A stretch of DNA of 64,000 nt, taken from assembly GCF_001625215.2 (NCBI RefSeq), contig NC_030382.2:28940610-29004609 (forward strand). The letters are read 5' to 3'. The DNA comes from Daucus carota subsp. sativus. Taxonomy: Eukaryota; Streptophyta; Magnoliopsida; Apiales; Apiaceae. Every line of letters begins with the position of its first letter. Within the stretch, counting starts at the first letter, position 1. The notes under the pieces are model-generated. The model was given only the letters and a program-made list of their open reading frames with translations, did no database searches and was not told where the DNA came from. Shown one piece after another: positions 11,702-22,985 of this stretch. Both the position numbers and the translations under genes were made by a program.

Positions 11702-12493
11702 GATGCTAAAATCAAAAATTTGTAGTATTCAGGATAAACTCTGCTGATATTGAAATACAAGGACTTGTGCAGATGGAAGGCTTAGACACTTGAATACAAT
11801 TGATTATGTGATGAATTTGGTTGAGTTTATAATAGCTATTTTATAGAGCACATAGGAAGTAGTATCGAACGATTGAACATTTGATTGAGTGGCGCAGATG
11901 AATTAGGCATTAGCACATGCTATTCTCTCTCAATGGCCACATATGTTTAAGATTTATGGTAGGACTTAAATGTCTGTTAAGAAACATCATGTCCTACTAC
12001 TTTTGTTCTACAAATCTGAACCTGATATCTTCTCATCTAAATATGTGTTATGTGAACGCCATACAAATAATTTGGCTTGAAACTCTTGAGTTTTAGTTAG
12101 GTGCTCATGTGATAGTGTTTTCATTCACCCATCCTAGCTGTTATTTTGTTGCATTGATGAATCATTTAGTAGAAAACAGTAGCTGCTGGGGCTTAATCAA
12201 GCAGACTCCGTAGGGCTTGATGTCTCGCAACACACATAAATCAAATCTTCTTGGTCATATATACTTGTAGCTATTAGAACAGAATATCATGTGCAAGTGT
12301 CTATTGCTTCTTCGCCCCACGGATAATATTTTGGATAAATTGTTTGAGAAGTTCTATCATCTATGTTCTATATATACATATATTTAAGCATTAGTAGAAT
12401 TCATCACAAACTCAATTGCTTCAAGCCTTAAACTTACATTTCCTTGCGTTTCTGGTGTATCGCCCAACTCTTCACTAAAATATCTATAGCAGA
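11702..12493. promoter_or_regulatory. Bidirectional SAUR promoter (790 bp)
   Basis: Lies between divergent SAURs. It holds a CACATG block for the left gene (11914-11919), and for the right gene an auxin-response-type TGTCTC (12221-12226), a CATGTG block (12288-12293) and a TATA box (12369-12376). The same order recurs at 26931-27703 and, less completely, at 59477-60522. Regulation by ARF and bHLH/PIF-type factors is inferred from these motifs only. Confidence 0.6.
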
Positions 12494-12790
12494 ATGGGTA
12501 TTCGCGTGCCTCGCATTGCTAATCTCAAACAAATCCTCAACCGGTCATCTTTCCTGATAAATCCTGATCTTACTTCAACGATTCCAAAGGGGTGCTTGGC
12601 AGTTTATATTGGGGAGAGGCAAAGAAGCCGATTTGTGGTTCCTGTTTCATACCTGAATGAGCCTGCCTTTCAAGAATTGTTAAGTCAAGCTGAGGAAGAA
12701 TTTGGATTCAATCATCCGGAAGGAGGTCTTACAATTCCATGCTCAGTGGACACATTCAATGAAATCACTTCGCGCCTGAACAGATTATAA
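12494..12790 (+). CDS. SAUR: SAUR protein, 98 aa ([13 protein letters not shown] type)
   Basis: Intact frame: [20 protein letters not shown] lead, [52 protein letters not shown], ending SRLNRL. It has the Ile version of the PKG motif and ERQRSR, shared with 27704, 34902 and 60523, which mark one + strand subgroup. It is the right partner of a divergent pair with 11414. TATA and TGTCTC lie at -125 and -273 from the ATG. Confidence 0.95.
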   Translation: MGIRVPRIANLKQILNRSSFLINPDLTSTIPKGCLAVYIGERQRSRFVVPVSYLNEPAFQELLSQAEEEFGFNHPEGGLTIPCSVDTFNEITSRLNRL

Positions 12791-12964
12791 CGGAAACCAA
12801 TTCATATACATGTAGATAGTATTCCGATCTCATTTGATGAGCTTCTGAGTGTAAATTGTAGAATAGGATTAGTTTATAACTATTATGTAGGCAACGTCTA
12901 ATTTGATCCCCCATTTTTGTTGATATTTCTACCATTTCTTATAACAAGTTTACGTTGAGCAGTA

Positions 12965-13080
12965 AAAAATTCCAATTATCATACCTGAATGAGGCTGCCT
13001 TCCAAGACTTGTCAAGTTAAGCCCAAGAAGAACATGTGTTGAATCATTCAAAAGGTGCCTTCATAATTCTCGACACCTTC
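12965..13080 (+). pseudogene. SAUR C-terminal remnant downstream of 12494
   Basis: Encodes a decayed SYLNEAAFQDL stretch, then an [13 protein letters not shown]-like stretch with stops and changes. It has no start and no promoter. It is either a relic of an older tandem copy or an unequal crossover product. Confidence 0.55.
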
Positions 13081-13243
13081 ATTAACCTCACTTTGAAAAA
13101 AATTAAATTGTTAAATAGTAAAGCATCTCCAAACATGTAAACTTAAATGTATCTGGAGTCGTTATTATTAGACGTGTGGCTTTACATAGTGGTTTTATGT
13201 GTTTGTCAGCTCCGGAGCATTAAGAACTCCCGCGAAAGAAAAA

Positions 13244-13734
13244 GGGAAAATTATCAAGTTGATCACTCGTTTCATTCAAATATATCAAGTAGATCATTAC
13301 TTTCTAGTTTGACTCAAGTTAATCTATTCTTTCTGTTAATTTGTACATGTCGTTAGGCTCAACTCTGCTTTTTAGTCATTTATAATATCAAATGTTAATA
13401 TTTATGTTAATTATCGACCCGGAACAGCGTGAAAGTAAATAGGATAACCTCACATGTAAATGAACTTCAAAAATTTATAAGCTCTACTGGTTAGGTCATG
13501 ACATAAATTCTTGTGATCTTCATTTACATGTCAGACTATCCTAGTCACTTCCATGCTGCACTCGATAACTAACGAAAATATTAACAGTAATTGTTGTAAT
13601 TGATTGAAAAAGAGATTAGATTCATACTGCTTGTACGGAATAACAGAGTGAATGGTTAACTTGAGTCAAACTGGAAAGTAATGATTTACTTGATATATTT
13701 GGATGAAACGAGTGACTAACTTGATATTTTTCCC
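13244..13734. mobile_element. Foldback MITE, Mutator-like (about 490 bp)
   Basis: Long inverted ends: GGGAAAATTATCAAGTTGAT at the left, and at the right the reverse complement of a near copy. Inner stretches (ACTCGTTTCATCCAAATATA-like, TTGAGTCAAACT) also pair. The flanks are A-rich (AAAGAAAAA on both sides), which fits a 9-bp duplication but is low complexity. A derivative without the left arm lies at 28210-28556. Confidence 0.65.
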
Positions 13735-14308
13735 AAAAGAAAAATATCATCGGGGGTATGAAACTGGCAAGGAGTAGAGATCGACCGAACAAGAAAGATT
13801 AAGCAAAATAAAAAGAAATTCTGACAATACATAGAGGGTTCATTCGATTTCTCTTTGATTATTTTTCAAGTTGATCTACCAAACCTTCTTGTGATCTATG
13901 TTGAATGGTTAATTATGTGAACAAGCAATTGTTCATATTATTATTATTAATTATCAATGGAGCCACCCCCTTTTCTTTAGGAATGTGACACTATTTTTTA
14001 GATCCTTTAATTTGATGAACAAAAACATAACCAAACCTGAACAAAATTACATCAACTGTCCTTGCAAAAAAAGAAATTTAAAGAAAGGAGAAACTTATGG
14101 TAGATATTTAAACCTTCACAATAAAGGGAAGATGGACAACGAAAGAACTTTTAAAAAATATATCCAGAATCCAGGAATAGGCTACTAGTAAAGGTTGGTC
14201 CTTGACCTTTCCCTAATGACAAGGTCAGTGGTTCATATCCACACTCCACTTCGCTATGAAGTTCCGTGTTATAAGCATGCATGTTTTTATTCCTTAGCAA
14301 TTCATTTC
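13735..14308. other. Non-coding stretch, duplicate of 28560-29550
   Basis: Matches parts of 28560-29550 (motif CACTCCACTTCGCT near 14244 and 29482), showing that the 11.4-14.6 kb and 26.6-31.2 kb blocks are segmental duplicates. The short open frames here are not conserved in the other copy. Confidence 0.5.
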
Positions 14309-14603
14309 TCATACAATGCTCAAGCAAGAAGTGAGTTTAAAGAATATGTCTACTCTACATGGAATAGTAAGACCACCTTCTACATGATCAACTATGAATT
14401 CTTTTTCGGCTTGAGTCAATAAATTTTGATAGGGAGGTTCACTTAAATATGCTATCGGGATTGTATAAGCTACTTCTCTGGCCTCCCCAACATAAACTGC
14501 CATAAGCCTTTTGGAAGAAGAAGCACTGTTGAACTAGCAAGATATCTCAACAAAACAGAGAAGACTGATTGATACTTTTCTTAACATGAGAAATAACAGT
14601 CAT
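14309..14603 (-). pseudogene. SAUR pseudogene, psi-subfamily
   Basis: On the - strand, MAVYVGEAREVAYTIPIAYL, then a SEPPYQNLLTQAEKEF stretch and GGLTIPC are readable for 64 codons. The upstream part (PKG region and a possible ATG near 14603) is in another frame, so the SAUR is split by a frameshift just before AVYVGE. The PKG-to-AVYVGE frameshift is shared with the sister at 8710, so it predates their duplication. Confidence 0.72.
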
Positions 14604-15763
14604 ACGGTTTTCATGGTGTAATGAAAAAATTGACAGGAATGATTATATAATGAAAGTAGATGTGGATGAAAATTTTGATGGTTCGGCTAATTAGTTTATG
14701 TTGACTTGTTTGCAGTTCCATTTTTCTGCGATTAGATATAAAAAGGAGAAATGAAATATCATCTAAAATATGAGAAATTCACACGCCTTTCTCTTTGGCT
14801 CACCACATAGATTAACAACTCAGAGGCCATATCTATTTCTGCTAGGAAACATCTCATGTTCCCAATTGATTGCTTATGTGCACCACCTCAAAAATCAACA
14901 CTTCTGCATCAGATAAAGATTTCAAGAGAGAGTAGCACATGGGTCTGTATTTATGTTACCCTACTGCTTCTTGTACCACAAAGCCAAATACATGCTTCAG
15001 ACAAGGATTAGAAGGTTGATTTTACGTTTGATTATGTTAAAAATTCAAATAATTGGACTCCTAAAAATTTAAGGCAGAGCTATCAGACAACTAAGATATT
15101 TGATTATCCTTGGTATGTGTAGGGCAAGTTGTGTCTTGGTAAGCAGAGACATATATCCCAAACTTCTCCAACCTTGCTACACATTCTGTATTTGTAGGAC
15201 ATCACCATGTGCTAGTGACTTATTATTTCATTTTCAGTGTTCAAGAAACCTTCTATATAAACATAGCGAATTTGACATAAATCAACACAAGGCTTACTAG
15301 CAAACCTTCATTTCTTTCATCAAGCATCGTCCACGTATAACATAAATCAAGTATCTGTGATCAGTTCCACGTTATTCTGAAATTTATCGAAATTGGCATA
15401 TAATAGTGGGTTAACAGATAAATTTCTTGAAAATTGATATGGGAGAAAGCAGCCTCTTATCTTATATTCCTATATTTCAGAAAGATTTAGTCAGAACCTA
15501 TTACAGTTTCTCTGTGATCATATTTACTAGACCGAAATTGATCAGGCATCGACCTGCAGAAGATACTTGGCAAGGTATAACAATAATGCTTCAAGTTGCT
15601 TCAAGTTAAATCTGCAGCACATACATTATTTCATTTATTTTATGTTAGAGATTGATCACCCCTAGACAAAAAATGCGCTACATTATGTGTTCTACAAATG
15701 TATACCTGATCAAGACTTGATATGAAATTACAAATTCAAATTGGAACTTTAAGTTGATATTTT
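14604..15763 (+). repeat. SAUR module X, copy 3: promoter without gene
   Basis: The upstream region and core promoter (CATGTG near 15207, TATATAAA near 15255) match the modules of 6720, 9758 and 31648. At about 15332, where the leader and coding region should follow, the sequence jumps to the module's 3' flank (GTTCCACGTTATTCTGAAAT). The coding region is therefore deleted. What remains is an orphan promoter plus terminator-side flank. Confidence 0.7.
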
Positions 15764-16694
15764 GACGATATGATTTATTTTTTCAGATTTATAGTTGATT
15801 ATTAGTTTGAGTTTTATGCATAATTGGTTTGGTTTTTGACTTATTATGAATTGATAATGACATAGCTGTAATAAGAGTTGCATGCTAGTAATTTGGGTTG
15901 AGTTATGTGTGATTATGTTTATGTATCACTGAGTTTGGTATATGAGGGCAGCCCTGTGATTTTATGTTCATGGAATGGTGATATCTTTAAATTTAATTAT
16001 GAATTCTGTGATTTTATTGAGTTGATTGCTTTTAGTTTCATCTGCATGCCCTGTCCTATGCTAAATCTGCAGCCTTGAGTTTATATGTGCTGTGTTCAAT
16101 TCGAAAATTTGGGGAAAACAGGCCTAATGACATGAGACTTTGATTATCTAATGACCTTGATGTGGACCAAGAGAATTTGGCTAAATTTTAAATCAAATAA
16201 CGAATGTTATGTGAGGATTCAGTTCTGATATAAGTGTGTAGTGATTATTAAAAAACCATAAATCTTGTTAGCATATAAATGGATAATAAGAGAAATTTTA
16301 TGAATTTCATAAGTGCTTGATGCTTCTGTTCTTGAATCCAATAATGTAGAATTTATAAAAACAACTAATTCAAGGTTTAAGAAATTTAGACAGATCGAGT
16401 GTTAATTCCAGTCATTAAGAAAGGCATACTTGCTCTGATACCACTGTTGAGCCAGCTAAGCAAGCCAGTTACGGACCAGTTACGGACCAATTACGGTCCA
16501 ACCTTGCTCTGAGCCAAGACTCCACAATAGTACGATATTGTCCGCTTTGGTACGATATTGTCCGCTTTGGGCCTAGCCCGCATGGCTTTGTTTTTGGGCA
16601 CCTCTCAAAAGGCCTCGTTCTATTGGAGTTGTTCTGGCTGCTTATATTCTAACTTTATGCTCCTCCCACAACCGATGTGGGATTTGTTCTAACA
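15764..16694 (-). mobile_element. Truncated LTR retroelement fossil, one LTR kept
   Basis: On the - strand the LTR (about 16447-16694) starts TGTTAGAACAAATCCCACAT and ends ...GGCTCAACA, followed by TGGTATCAGAGC, the initiator-methionine tRNA primer site. Leftwards, 15764-16435 is non-coding AT-rich internal sequence with no second LTR seen. The LTR contains short tandem repeats (GTACGATATTGTCCGCTTTG twice). The paralogous stretch near 7660 lacks this block, so it is an insertion. Confidence 0.65.
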
Positions 16695-17255
16695 GTAACT
16701 TTTGAGACAGATTCTATTTCTGGTGGTAAACATCTCATGGACCCAGTTGAATGCTTATACATAGAAGAACAGAGAAGTAATCAATTATTAAACATCAATC
16801 AAGAGATTACAATAGAAAGTAGCACATCAGTTTGTACCTGCATTACCTTACTACTTCCCGTACCACAAAAATATAATATATGTGCTCAGACAAGGGTTAG
16901 ATGGTATGATTCCTGTGTGATGGTGTTTAAAATCTCAAAAAATAGACAACCTATAAATTCAAGATCATCATATGTAATACGGCAGGGTGTGTCTTGGTCA
17001 TACAGTCTTCCTATTCATTTGATATTTGTAGGACAAAACCATGTGGAAGTGACTTATTATCACCAATGTATATGCATTAGTAGTCCTTAATTTACTATTC
17101 AAGAATTGGTTCATCTGCTATATAAGCACATCATTGGGATTTTAACGGAAACCATTTTAAGCTTAACACTATTAACCTTCATTTGTTCGTCTAGCCATTG
17201 GTTAGTCATCTACCTCATTAACATTCATTCCATGCACATAAAGTCACTTACAATC
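16695..17255 (+). repeat. SAUR-upstream block, partner of 7790-8300
   Basis: Non-coding flank with TATATAAG near 17120. It leads into the SAUR remnant at 17256 and shares long runs with 7790-8300. Confidence 0.5.
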
Positions 17256-17376
17256 ACGTCTATTCACATTCCTCGTATTCCTCATGTCAAGCAAATTTGT
17301 GAAAAAAAATCTGCATATACAGCAAAACAATTAGCAGCGACGTCTATGGATATAAAGAAGTTGCTGGATATCTCGT
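17256..17376 (+). pseudogene. SAUR 5' remnant with lost start codon
   Basis: ACGTCTATTCACATTCCTCG corresponds to ATGGGTATTC... in intact copies, so the start codon is lost (ACG). The frame continues IHIPRIPHVKQICEKKSAY to a stop near 17378, with no SAUR core. A shorter copy of its 3' half is at about 55702-55775, and a still shorter scrap is near 32860. Confidence 0.6.
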
Positions 17377-17787
17377 AGGTGGAAAAAACATTGTCACATG
17401 AAGACCTTATTTGTGAACCCCGCCATAAAACAATTAAGTCTCTAGGAAAATTGTAGGACATCAAGTGTTAATGTATACCATTTCAATATAATGTCACTTT
17501 CTGTAAATTTGTTGTGGATGATTTGATAAGTAGGGGCATGCTGTCTTGCAACAGACAGAGAAGTCATTCTATCTGTCATAAATATATGTAGCTATTGAAA
17601 GAGAAATTCATGTGCTAGTGTCTAATGCCTCTTCACCACTCAAGTTACATTTTGATGAACTGTTCAATTTTCTATATAAATACATAACTGGGTATTAATA
17701 AATTTCACCACAAAACTCAATTGTCTAAAGTCTTCACTATACAAGTCCTTTACTTTCTCCATATTCTCTAATTGATCTAATAGTATT
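17377..17787 (+). promoter_or_regulatory. Promoter of SAUR 17788
   Basis: Homologous to the upstream regions of 33288 and 56210. Contains CATGTG (17609-17614) in the conserved block and TATATAAA (17673-17680). The site that is TGTCTC in the 12494 type is TGTCTT here. Confidence 0.6.
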
Positions 17788-18084
17788 ATGGGTATTCGTT
17801 TGCCTCGTGTTACCAATCTCAAGAAAATCCTTAACCCGTCATCTTTCTTGATAAGTCCTGATTATACTTCAACAGTTCCAAAGGGTTGCTTGGCAGTATA
17901 TATTGGGGAGAAGCAAAGAAGAAGATTTGTGGTTCCCATTTCATACCTGAATGATCCTGCCTTCCAAGACTTGTTAAATCAAGCTGAGGAAGAATTTGGG
18001 TTCAGCCAACCAGAAGGCGGCCTCACTATTCCCTGCTCAGTGGACACATTCATTCACCTTGCTTCACACCTGGATAGATCATAG
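17788..18084 (+). CDS. SAUR: SAUR protein, 98 aa (MGIRLPRVTNLKK type)
   Basis: Intact intronless frame: MGIRLPRVTNLKKILNPSSF lead, [52 protein letters not shown], ending HLDRS. The NDPAF and FSQPEGG variants mark a subgroup with 56210 (near-identical) and the broken copies at 22479 and 33288. It faces the - strand SAUR at 19362 across 1.3 kb (convergent pair). Confidence 0.95.
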   Translation: MGIRLPRVTNLKKILNPSSFLISPDYTSTVPKGCLAVYIGEKQRRRFVVPISYLNDPAFQDLLNQAEEEFGFSQPEGGLTIPCSVDTFIHLASHLDRS

Positions 18085-19361
18085 AGAAAAACATTTATAT
18101 ACTGGTAGATAGTATGGCATTGAAATGTAAATAGTAGAATAGAGATTTTAATCAGATTTTTGTTGGCAACGGATGATTTGAAGCTCACCATTTTGTTGAA
18201 TTTAACTTTACCAAAATTTATCCATCATAGTTTCTTCTTAAAAATCTCTATTCTACTATTTAATATAAAGAACTAAAAAATTTGATTGCCAAATTAGTAA
18301 CTTTTTCTTGTAATATATGCACTCGTAAAGCAAATTAGGGATTTTGAAATCTCCTTATGATTTGCATCCAATGACATTCGCATAGAAAAGAAAATGATCT
18401 GAAGACTGCAGGCTCTTCCTTAGATTTTAGGCATCCAGGAGATTTTCTGATTACAATGAGACAGCAAATTTTCTTCTGTCTTGGCTACCTGCTGCATGTA
18501 ATGACATATGATTCGAACTGTGAATGTCAAGTCTGGTCAGAGTTAGAAAGTTAAACTTATCTACCCAGAACCAATAAATGATGTTCTTGATAAAAACAGC
18601 AAATTTCAGAGGCAATGATTGTTGAATGCAGACAGGTTTACATATTATCCTTTAGGTGGTACTAACATAAAATGGAATGAAACGACAAGCTTATCAGTGG
18701 CTTCGTGGCTTACATGAAGACTACAAAAAAACCTGCACAACTGAAATTGTAAGGTTGAGTATGTCAACTGCTAGAGTGAATTTGAATAAACAAGTTCTTC
18801 ACATCAATCCAAAGAGATCTCGGTAATCCCAGGAGAGCAATATGTATGAATAAATAGATGCTAATCAATTAAGCAAAATAAATTCTTCACTGATATGTAA
18901 AAATAATAATTCTGTGTAATGAGATGGTTACTCTAATCTTCCCTAGGTTATCAAATGGAAGCGGATTGAGTAGTATACAGTACAAACCAGAACCTTACAA
19001 AATTGTTAGTACCAGATTATAGCTACTTGTTTCTTATATCTGCGCAAGACTAAACTGAGGTTAACCAATGTCTTCTCTACACGGAAAAGCCACTTCAAAC
19101 AATAAAGACATAGAAATTGCTCTTCTTTTGAACAATTACATTTGTGATCGGACCAATAATGTATAAAGCTGCTTATCTATATTTCAAATAAAAATGACTA
19201 CATACTGATTGCAGAGATCAAATCCATGTAGAAATTAATGAAATCAAATTACAAAGTATCAGCTAATGTTCTACCTACAAGATTTATATGAGAGCCATAT
19301 ATAAAATTTCTAGACTAGCTTACAAAATTTGTACACTGTCTAACAACATATATATAAACTC
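18085..19361. other. Intergenic between convergent SAURs, no gene
   Basis: 3' flanks of 17788 and 19362, repeated as a unit at 22690-24987 (with an insertion), 33470-33794 (shortened) and 56507-57557. No conserved reading frame. Confidence 0.6.
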
Positions 19362-19649
19362 TCATAATCTGTTCAAGAGATCAATGAAGGTGTCTTCTTT
19401 GCATGGAATTGTGAGGCCACCTTCTGGCTGACTAAACCCAAATTCTTCCTCTGCTTGACTTAACAGTTCTTGGAACGTAGGCTCGTTTAAGTAAGAAATC
19501 GGAACTACAAATCTTCTTCTTTGGTTCTCCCCAACATAAACTGCAATGCATCCCTTAGGGACATTTGTACTACGATCAAAATTTTTTAAGGAAAATTGTC
19601 TGTTGAGAATTTGCTTGAGATTAGTGATATGAGGCACACGAATACCCAT
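19362..19649 (-). CDS. SAUR: SAUR protein, 95 aa (MGIRVPHITNLKQ type)
   Basis: [20 protein letters not shown] lead, [57 protein letters not shown], ending LLNRL. The frame is open nine codons further upstream, but the start at MGIRV is chosen because it is the conserved one in all copies. It has a CACATG block at 19859-19864 and a TATA box near 19785-19792 (reverse strand). Subgroup with 24988, 33795 and 57558. Confidence 0.94.
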   Translation of the reverse strand: MGIRVPHITNLKQILNRQFSLKNFDRSTNVPKGCIAVYVGENQRRRFVVPISYLNEPTFQELLSQAEEEFGFSQPEGGLTIPCKEDTFIDLLNRL

Positions 19650-20335
19650 GATGCTCAAGAAAAATTGAAACTTCAACGGATAATCTCTGGGGATATCGAA
19701 AATACAAGAACTTCTGAAGATGGAAGGCTTAGACCCTTAATTACACTTGATTTTGTGATGAAATTGGTTGAGGATATCACAGTTTTTATATAGAAATGAC
19801 AAGTAATGAGTGGTTGATTTAAATGCAGATTGAGTGGCACAGATGCATTAGGCAATAGCACATGCTATTCTCTTTCAAAGGCCACACATATTTAAGAGTA
19901 ATGTCTGTTGAGAGACGTCAATTCCTACTGCTTCTGTTCAACAAATCTGGACCTGATATATTCTCATGTCCTACTGATAGTGTAGATAAGACAGAATATA
20001 ACATAAAATATACGGATATGAACAAGATACAGATAATTTGGCTGGAAAGTCCTCACTTTGCCTGGAAACCAAGGTAGCAAATTTTATGTTGTTAGTTTTT
20101 GTGGTCAGTAGTTGTGGGTGGGACAGACAAGTTAGGTACTCATGTGATAGTGTTTTCATTCACCTAGCCTAGCTGTTTATTTTGTGTAGTAGGAAACACC
20201 TGATACAAGTTGTTATATCCATGAAAGAAAGGGCAAATTTATGTAAGAAATAGATGACTGTTAGGATTTTGTGTGTTAGGATTATAAGTTTTTATATGTT
20301 TATATTCACAAAACAAAAAGTAAATAAAAATAGAC
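19650..20335. other. Promoter and upstream flank of SAUR 19362
   Basis: Homologous to 25276-25900 and 57846-58440. Holds the leader, TATA, the CACATG block and non-coding sequence. No gene. Confidence 0.55.
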
Positions 20336-21371
20336 GGGTGCTGGTCCCCAGCATATGGTTGCTGGGGAGGGTTTAAACAACATACAGCTCCTGAACTGTT
20401 GGATCAGATGAGGGACGGCTGAGATAAAAAAAAAAATGTTCTCGTCCAGCGCTTAAAAACCGCTGAACGGTACACGTAGAATTTTTTTATTTTTTTTGTG
20501 TCCAGCGCCTAAGAAGCGCTGGAAGCACAGGCAAATTTCATGTGCGGCTCTGGAGCCTGTTATCAAGTTCTCAAAAGGTTTATTAGCCTTGTTCATTGAA
20601 AATAGCTCTCATTCTTGTTATCATTTTTTCTAGAAGATCTTGACAAGCCAAATGAATATATATCTTCTGTCTGGGCCTTGGTGCCTCCGGTAACTCCCAA
20701 GCCAGGCCCCTGATTCACCAGAATTTTATTAGGAGATAATTCCAAAGATGTGAAGGGTTCTCGATTTGCAAAATTCATAGCTGAAAGACAGAAAATGCTA
20801 AAGAAGATTTCTGACAGATAAATTAGATAGCTCTTTTATCAAATTTCTTCCCAGCAAGTTGTGACAGTTGCCCAATTCCAGTATAAATTAGGAAGAGAAC
20901 TGCCACCAACTGGAAATATACTTTGAAGATCCACTAGAAGCCATGAAAAAATATATCACCACATCTGCTTCTGCTGCAGAAGAATGAGAGCTATTTTTAA
21001 GATAAATGAGGCTATTAACCTTTTGAGAACTTGATAATAGGCTCCAGAGCTGCACATGGAATGCGGAATTTCAGATGTTGTATAAGCATCCCTCCATCAT
21101 GCCTTGTATTGCTGCATCAACATTAATTTATATCTTCTCTGGTTGCCTGTGCTTCCAGTGCGTTTTAAGCGCCGGACACAAAAAAATATCCTCTCGTCCA
21201 GTGCTTAAAAACCGCTGGATGTGTACCATTCAGTGTACACATCCAGCGGTTTTAAAACGCTAGACGAGAACATTTTTTCTTCTGATCTCAGCCGTCCCTC
21301 GCTATATCCAACGGTCCAGAAACCGTATGTTGTTTAAACTCTCCCCAACAATCATATACTGGGGACCAACA
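20336..21371. mobile_element. Foldback DNA element, about 1.04 kb, Mutator-like
   Basis: The left end GGGTGCTGGTCCCCAGCATA is mirrored by the right end (reading inwards GGGTGTTGGTCCCCAGTATA). Pairing continues through GTTTAAACAACATAC, the GGGACGGCTGAGAT region, repeated short palindromes around CCAGCGCTT/AAGCGCTGG, and TTTTGAGAACTTGATAAYAGGCTC-like stretches to a single-copy centre. Flanking 9-mers AAAATAGAC and AAAACAGAT agree at seven of nine bases, a possible Mutator-type duplication. No transposase; the small open frame at 20593-20778 is not credible. Confidence 0.7.
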
Positions 21372-21384
21372 CCCAAAACAGATT

Positions 21385-22478
21385 GTTGAAATATAGCATA
21401 AGGTCCATTCTAGGCCTTCCTCTAACACTTTAAGGTTTCAGATGGATTGTTTTTCAACATGGTATCAGCCATCAGGGCTCTGATTTGGCGGAGGTCTCAA
21501 ATGTCCACGTAGGCATTAATTACCCCAAAGATGGGCGCCCGTGATTCCCTCTTTAACCCAAAAATGGGACTCCAGACCGCGTCTTCACTAATTCCTTGAG
21601 AGCCGTCATTTTGGCTCACAACTTCACCACTTCTGATGAATGACCTTTACTTGAGCAATCCTCCTTCAATTCCTCATGCTCCGACCAATCATCTGCAGAT
21701 GCTTTCTTCTTGCGTCGAAACGAGCTATACGAGCCAACCGAATCCTCCCTTCTAGAGCGTTCACTATACGCTGAACCTCGAAAGGAGGATTCGTAATCCT
21801 CTGTTGGATACTCGGATGAAGCAACATGCTCATCCTTCTTTTTCGCAAATTCCTCTTCCCATTTCTCAGCCTCACGCCTCTGCTTCATCTGAAACTCTAT
21901 CCATCTCCGCTCGCGGTCAAGGGTGTCAAGTTCGCTCTTGATCGCTTCACGGTTCAACTGCTCCTTATCTTCAACAGCCAATCTTTTGGCCTTAAGCTTC
22001 TCTAAATGCAATCTCGCATCACCAGAATGTGCCTTTTTACCTTGCGGCGTCACTGCCAGTGTGCGTGTACGGCGACGTCGCCTACTACCACCTCCGGTAG
22101 GATCCGAATAAGCCGGACCACCGCGAGATTCACCTGCTCTAGTTTCGAACAGCTTTTTGTGTTTTAGTGTCTATCTCCTTAGTTACTATCACCTCTCGTG
22201 TTTCCAGAACTTGTATCGTCTCCCTCGCTTCATCTGCCATGGTAGATCTGCCCCCTCCTTCTAGCGCCAAATGCTGATCTGCCCTCTCCTTCTAGCGCCA
22301 AATGCTGGAACAGTGTATGTATGTTTATTACAGAGTGTATGTATCTATTCTATTCTCAGATTCCAACCCTGTGTTAGCTGCTCTGTTTATATAGCACTCT
22401 GGCACGTGACTTCCTCATGCTTGCTGTTTGGGCTTATTCTTCTTTGGGCTGCCTCTCACTCTGGGCCAAGGCCCAACA
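21385..22478 (-). mobile_element. Nested or truncated LTR retroelement fossil(s) with gag-like frame
   Basis: On the - strand a short LTR (about 22304-22477, TGTTGGGCCTTGGCC... to ...TGTTCCAGCA, with TATATAAA inside) is followed by TTTGGCGCTAGAAGG, a primer-site-like sequence, and then a gag-like charged, coiled-coil protein region (22240 to 21616) rich in Arg, Lys and Glu. At the left (21385-21470) a different small LTR-like end, TGTTGAAATATAGC... followed by TGGTATCAG, points the other way, suggesting a second short element. Polymerase is missing and the gag-like region is broken at least once. Family uncertain. Confidence 0.55.
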
Positions 22479-22685
22479 ACTTCAACAGTTCCAAAGGGTT
22501 ACTTGGCAGTATATATTGGGGAGAAGCAAAGAAAAAGATTTGTGGTTTCCATTTCATACCTGAATGATCCTGCCTTCCAAGACTTGTTAAATCAAGCTGA
22601 GGAAGAATTCATTCATTCACCATTCATTCACTATTCCCTGCTCAGTGGAAACATTCATTCACCTTACTTCACGCCTGGATAGATT
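22479..22685 (+). pseudogene. SAUR pseudogene, 5' part replaced by retroelement
   Basis: The frame resumes exactly at ACTTCAACAGTTCCAAAGGG (STVPKG) of the 17788 type, directly next to the LTR end, and continues [20 protein letters not shown] to LLNQAEEEF. Then an internal deletion joins QAEEEF to a repeated ATTCATTCAC stretch in place of the GFSQPEGG codons. Promoter and the first 25 or so codons are absent. 3' flank follows to 22985. Confidence 0.8.
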
Positions 22686-22985
22686 ATAGTGAGAAAACAT
22701 TTATGTACAGGTAGATAGTACAACACTGAAATGTATATAGTAGAATAGGGATTTTGATCAGATTTTTGTTGGCAACGGATAATTTGATACTCACCATTTT
22801 GTTGAATTTAACATCACCAGAATTTATCGATCATAGTTACTTCTTATAAATCTGGATTAATATAAAGAAAAAAAAAACTTGATTCCCAAATTAGTAACTT
22901 TTTCATGTAATATATGCACTCCTAAAGCAAATTCTACATAGGAAGGGATTTTGAAGTCTCCTTATGATTTGCATAGAAGGGAAGT

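Noticed and set aside
20593-20778. 61-codon frame in the foldback element
   Set aside because: No family resemblance, in a repeat centre; not supported.
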